From: Gloeotrichia echinulata CP02
GTDB taxonomy: Bacteria > Cyanobacteriota > Cyanobacteriia > Cyanobacteriales > Nostocaceae
Assembly (NCBI GenBank): GCA_038087035.1
Contig: CP051187.1
Location: forward strand, 5,710,001-5,774,000
DNA length: 64,000 nucleotides
Direction of reading: 5' to 3'
In this document: piece after piece, positions 60,514 through 64,000 of the stretch
Layout of the letters: each line of letters begins with the position of its first letter
How positions within the stretch are numbered: position 1 is the first letter of the stretch
Made by a program: the position numbers and the translations under genes
Notes under the pieces: model-generated
The model's database searches: none
Told to the model about the DNA's origin: nothing
Seen by the model: only the letters and a program-made list of their open reading frames with translations

Positions 60514-61704
60514 GTGAAAGCCAGATATAAATACCGATTCTATCCAACAGATCAACAACGAACGAGCCTAGCTCAGTTGTTTGGGTGTGTGCGGGTAGTT
60601 TGGAATGATGCTTTGGCTTTGTGCAAACAGTCCGAGAAACTTCCTAGCAATGGGGATCTGCAAAAATTAGTATTAACCCAAAGTAAAAAGACTGAGCAGC
60701 GTTCTTGGCTGAGTAGCGTAGCTAGCATTGCTTTGCAGCAATCAGTCGCGGATTTAGGAACTGCTTATAAGAACTTTTTTGATTCCCTAAAAGGCAAAAG
60801 AAAAGGCAAGAAACTAGGTAGCCCTAGATTTAAAAAGAAAACGAATCAACAGTCTGCGCGTCTTACTCGTGGCGGTTTCTCTATTAGTAAAGAGGTGGTG
60901 TACCTAGCCAAGATTGGAAATGTTGCTCCAATTTGGTCTAGGCAATTACCTTGTGAACCTAGCTCAGTTACTATTATTAAAGATTGTGCTAATCGCTATT
61001 TTTTAAGTTTTGTGGTTGATATTGAGCCTGTCAGCCTTGATACTAAAAGCCAAACTAGACGCTCCTGCGTCGCTAACGCTGGCGCTATCGGGATTGATTT
61101 AGGTATCAAGACTTTTGCGGTAATGAGTAATGGTGAAAAAGCTGAAAGTCCTAGCTATAAAAAGCTTGACAGGAAAGTTCGCCAACTACAAAAGAAATTA
61201 GCACGACAACATAAAGATTCAAAGCGGCGGGACAAAACCCGGATTCAAATCGCAAAACGTCATAACCAAATCGCCGACACCCGCAGAGACTTTCTGCACA
61301 AATTATCAACTAAGATTGTTAGCGAAAACCAAGCTATTGTTTTAGAAGATTTGAATGTGTCTGGGATGGTTAAAAACCGCAAACTTTCAAGAGTAATTAG
61401 TTTGCAGGGTTGGCGTGAGTTTCGGACACAATGCGAGGCTAAGTCGGCAAAATATGATAGAACTTTCCATGTCATTAGTCGATGGGAACCAACTAGTCAA
61501 GTCTGTTCTGAATGCGGTTTTAAGTGGGGCAAACTTGATTGAAAGGTGCGCCAGATTAAGTGCTTAAATTGCGGGACCGAACATGATCGCGATGGAAATG
61601 CTGCTAAGAATATAGAAAAAGTCGGGATAGGGCATTGCCACGACTCTAAATGCACGTCGAGACGGAGTAAACCTACTTCGGTAGTATCTGTCAATGAAGC
61701 GTGA
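60514..61704 (+). pseudogene. tnpB: TnpB with an in-frame stop (61540-61542)
   Basis: GTG start, MKARYKYRFYPTDQQRTS; RuvC-I IGIDLGIKTF; RuvC-II VLEDLNVSGM; first half of the zinc ribbon CSECGFKWGKLD, then TGA. The same frame continues KVRQIKCLNCGTEHDRDGNA to a stop at 61704, as in the intact relative at 43668. The stop removes the second Cys pair and the RuvC-III Asp, so the product should be catalytically dead. A palindromic repeat (about 61056-61084) has added nine residues (RRSCVANAG) in frame before RuvC-I. Confidence 0.88.
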
Positions 61705-61970
61705 AGAATCCCCGTGCGTTCACGCCGGGGAGTATGTCAAGAAGTAACTGCTTGCCAGCGTGTAATCAAGGTGCTTTAATAGCGATTGCGTTCCGATAAC
61801 TTGTCCTGCCTGCAAAAGACCCACAAGATCCACGGCGACTTGTCATCAGACATTACTGCTGGTGTTTCTAAAATTACATAATCAAAACATTAGACTTAAA
61901 GGTAGGACAAGGTAGTACCATGTCCTTTAAACTAAAATCTCTTGCGCCAACAGCACTCATAGGAGCATAT

Positions 61971-62810
61971 ATGGAGCCAATCATTGCTATAGTCTTAGCG
62001 CTTATAGGTTATGCATTAGGATCTGCCAAGCTGATTAATCAAGGTAATGAAGCCCTAGTGGAACGATTAGGGAAGTATCATCGCAAACTTAAGCCCGGAT
62101 TGAACTTCATAGTTCCCTTCGTCGATCAGATTGTGATGGAGGATACAACACGAGAGCAGCTTTTAGACATCAAGCCTCAAAACGTGATCACCAGAGATGG
62201 CATTTACCTGGAAGTAGATGCTATTCTCTACTGGCGGATTAGAGATATACAAAAAAGCTTTTATGAAATTGACGACCTCCAAGCATCCTTGAACCAGCTA
62301 GCGACAACCACACTCCGAGAAATTATTGCCCAAAGATCCTTGGAGGAGGCTACTATGTCAAGAGCTGATATGGACAGAGCTATATTAGAGCAATTGAATC
62401 CGATCACGACAGATTGGGGAGTCGAGATTATCCGGTTAGATATTCAGTCCATTAACCCGCCCGAAAGTGTGCGGAAGTCAATGGAAGAGGAGCGAGCCGC
62501 TGAAATCAAAAAACGGGCGGTAATTTCCGCAGCAGAAGGAGAAAGACAAGCTGCGATTAAGAAAGCAGAAGGAACTAGGACTTCAGTGGAGATAATTGCG
62601 GAGGCTTTACGGGCGCATCCTGAAAGCAAGGAAATCTTGCGCTATCTTGTCGCTCAAGATTATGTCCAGGCCAGCCAAAAACTCGGTGAGAGCAATAATG
62701 CCAAAATTGTCTTTGTTGATCCAGCCAACTCCACAGAAATGTTTCAGGAGTTGATTGCTGAGTCTGTAGTTCACGACCCTAATGGTAAAAACTCCGAAAA
62801 TGGTGTTTAG
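61971..62810 (+). CDS. SPFH/stomatin-like membrane protein (slipin)
   Basis: 279 residues from MEPIIAIVLALIGYALG (61971, ribosome binding site aggag at 61961-61965; an ATG at 61920 is less likely). One N-terminal membrane helix, then the SPFH domain: LVERLGKYHRKLKPGLNFIV, RDGIYLEVDAILYWRI, LREIIAQRSLEEATMSR, and DWGVEIIRLDIQSINPP. A coiled coil follows (RAAEIKKRAVISAAEGERQA). It scaffolds membrane microdomains or regulates a protease; no NfeD partner is visible in the window. Confidence 0.9.
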   Translation: MEPIIAIVLALIGYALGSAKLINQGNEALVERLGKYHRKLKPGLNFIVPFVDQIVMEDTTREQLLDIKPQNVITRDGIYLEVDAILYWRIRDIQKSFYEIDDLQASLNQLATTTLREIIAQRSLEEATMSRADMDRAILEQLNPITTDWGVEIIRLDIQSINPPESVRKSMEEERAAEIKKRAVISAAEGERQAAIKKAEGTRTSVEIIAEALRAHPESKEILRYLVAQDYVQASQKLGESNNAKIVFVDPANSTEMFQELIAESVVHDPNGKNSENGV

Positions 62811-63054
62811 GGACTTTCAATTAAAAAAATCTGTAATTTGTCTGACTTTTCACGGGATCTGGAAAACCTCTCTCCTACAAGGGGAGAGGCTTTGAATTTT
62901 TCCCCAACCCTAGTACTCTGTCAAGATAAAAATGATGGACTGTAGTGCGGGCATCTTGCCCGCGTGAGCGAGACGCTCACACTACCAAAAATCCCTCAAA
63001 ACAAAATTGCAAAACAAAATTGACAGACTACTAGCAGCTGGTGGCGAATAGAGT
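62811..63054. other. intergenic, palindromic repeats
   Basis: It contains ctgtagtgcgggcatcttgc ... gagcgagacgctcac, a common palindromic repeat (about 62940-62985). No gene. Confidence 0.4.
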
Positions 63055-63230
63055 TGACATACTCCCTGATCTGAAAGTTCAGGGATTCTGGATTCAAACA
63101 GCAATAGCAGGCATAGCCCGTCTTACATCACCTAGCCCGACAGACAATGCCCTGCCTGTTGCCACTATTTTACCAAAAAGCCGTCCTAGAAGGACGGGGC
63201 TTTAGACCCAGTTTTTTTGGTAAGACCCAT
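63055..63230. mobile_element. miniature IS200/IS605 derivative
   Basis: One end, ttgacatactccctgatctg ... tcagggattct, matches (inverted) the right end of the element at 60040-61737. The other end, gccgtcctagaaggacgggg (63181 on), matches its left end. Only about 175 bp lie between, with no gene, so this is an internally deleted, TnpA-dependent mini-element. Confidence 0.8.
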
Positions 63231-63401
63231 TTGGCTATGTGAGCTTGATTATGGTTTGGGGCGCAAGGCTTTGCGCCCCTACAGATCATCGAACGACGCC
63301 AAAAACCCTGATTTTCTCTGATAATTTATTTTTTTGTTAAGTAAGTCGGTAATTGCACCGAACTATATTACAAAACGTAAATATTCCCCAAACCCTTACC
63401 G

Positions 63402-63462
63402 ATGACAAATGACAAATGACAAATGACAAATGACAAATGACAAATGACAAATGACAAATGAC
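63402..63462. repeat. heptamer tandem array (atgacaa)
   Basis: About nine copies of atgacaa. A further heptamer array lies 60 bp from the 3' end of folP. Confidence 0.92.
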
Positions 63463-63522
63463 GACCAAAGCAAGTAAGGTTTATTTGCGCCTACCTACTT
63501 AGTTCCTTGGTTATTTTGGCTT

Positions 63523-64000
63523 CTACTGTCGCCAGATTGCATCAGCCACCAGCGACACTTCGCGGATTTCTCTGACATCGTGAACTCGGAGGATATCCGC
63601 ACCATTAAAAATAGCCGCACAACAAGCTGCTGCTGTTCCCCAAACTCGCGCTTTGGGATCTGGTTGGTTTAAAATGCGACCAATGAAACTTTTACGAGAT
63701 GCTCCGATTAAAATTGGGCAATTGAGCGCTTTTAATGACCGCAAGCGGCGCAAAATTTCTAAATTTTGCTCATAATTTTTAGCAAAGCCAATCCCAGGAT
63801 CAATAATAATTTTCTCCGGCTTAATCCCTGCAGCAGTTGCAGCCGTAATTTGTTGTGACAAAAAACTAGAAATCTCTGCCATTAAATCTTGATAATCAGT
63901 CAGTTGTTGCATAGTTTGCGGGTTTCCCCGGATATGCATTAGCGCAATTGGCACATCTAAGCTGGCGACTGTTGGCAACATTTCAGCATCAAATGTACCG
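63523..64000 (-). CDS. folP: dihydropteroate synthase, N-terminus outside window
   Basis: The visible C-terminal 158 residues (frame continues past 64000; GTFDAEMLPT) show HIRGNPQTMQ, the pterin-binding IIDPGIGFAK, GASRKSFIGRI, and the terminal RVHDVREIREV. The enzyme joins p-aminobenzoate to the pterin pyrophosphate in folate synthesis. The 3' end is followed by repeats. Confidence 0.93.
   Translation of the reverse strand, partial: GTFDAEMLPTVASLDVPIALMHIRGNPQTMQQLTDYQDLMAEISSFLSQQITAATAAGIKPEKIIIDPGIGFAKNYEQNLEILRRLRSLKALNCPILIGASRKSFIGRILNQPDPKARVWGTAAACCAAIFNGADILRVHDVREIREVSLVADAIWRQ

Larger units (their letters stand above)
60040..61737. mobile_element. IS200/IS605-family element with divergent tnpA and tnpB
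   Basis: The left end carries the hairpin aaagccccgtccttctagga (about 60049-60070). The right end, gaatccccgtgcgttcacgc ... agtatgtcaag, is at 61705-61737. It contains a divergent tnpA (minus) and tnpB (plus), the classical IS605 layout. tnpB has an in-frame stop. Confidence 0.87.

Noticed and set aside
1..64000. tRNA or rRNA genes
   Set aside because: No GTTCRAATC-type T-arm with matching acceptor stem and no rRNA signature was noticed by eye in the gaps. A covariance search would be needed to exclude small RNAs.

Overview
The window looks like chromosome from a filamentous, probably heterocystous cyanobacterium (Nostocales type). The evidence is the many GCGATCGC (HIP1) palindromes, long heptanucleotide tandem repeats, a photosystem II assembly lipoprotein (Psb27), an FO-synthase subunit (CofH), and many typical cyanobacterial families (DUF1361, DUF3318, Uma2, TnpB-rich IS elements). 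No rRNA or tRNA gene and no CRISPR array was recognised. Assignments were made by reading motifs; no database search was run.

Layout. 0-4.7 kb is a small defence/toxin-antitoxin patch: an antitoxin-like gene cut by the window edge, HicBA, a RelE/ParE pair, a PD-(D/E)XK-like protein, BrnTA, and two hypothetical genes with a glycine-rich membrane region. 4.8-9.7 kb holds a TnpB gene with a divergent small ribbon-helix-helix (RHH) gene, a phosphohexomutase, a RecB-like nuclease and a Uma2 protein. 9.7-13.7 kb has a methyltransferase relic, two MscS channels and a nucleotidyltransferase-like pair. 14.2-18.7 kb is the most interesting part: a PatA/PatG-type cyanobactin maturation protease followed by three small peptides that share a PatE-like leader and six cysteines each, then a secreted protein. 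No YcaO heterocyclase is present. 18.7-31 kb holds HicAB, a beta-propeller/transglutaminase protein, a Ca2+-type P-ATPase, RecF, another TnpB, a PEP-synthase-like enzyme and a heptamer array of about 0.6 kb.

31-42 kb is metal-related: CbiM-CbiQ-CbiO (Co/Ni uptake) is divergent from a multicopper oxidase, an HhH lipoprotein, two ferritin-like proteins and an FTR1 iron permease, which together look like oxidative iron uptake. 42-54.5 kb carries a glycoside hydrolase-like protein, TnpB genes, Psb27, CofH and two glycosyltransferases. 54.7-64 kb is an IS-battered region: an IS5-like element with a frame change, and an ISL3 element with an in-frame stop. The ISL3 element sits between an EACC1-like gene and the C-terminal half of what was probably a caspase-TPR conflict protein. 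There is also a TnpB fragment, an IS200/IS605 element whose TnpB has an in-frame stop, a mini-IS605, an SPFH protein and a partial folP.

Mobile sequences dominate the gaps. At least three miniature inverted-repeat families, palindromic repeats (some inserted in frame inside genes) and several heptamer arrays were found.
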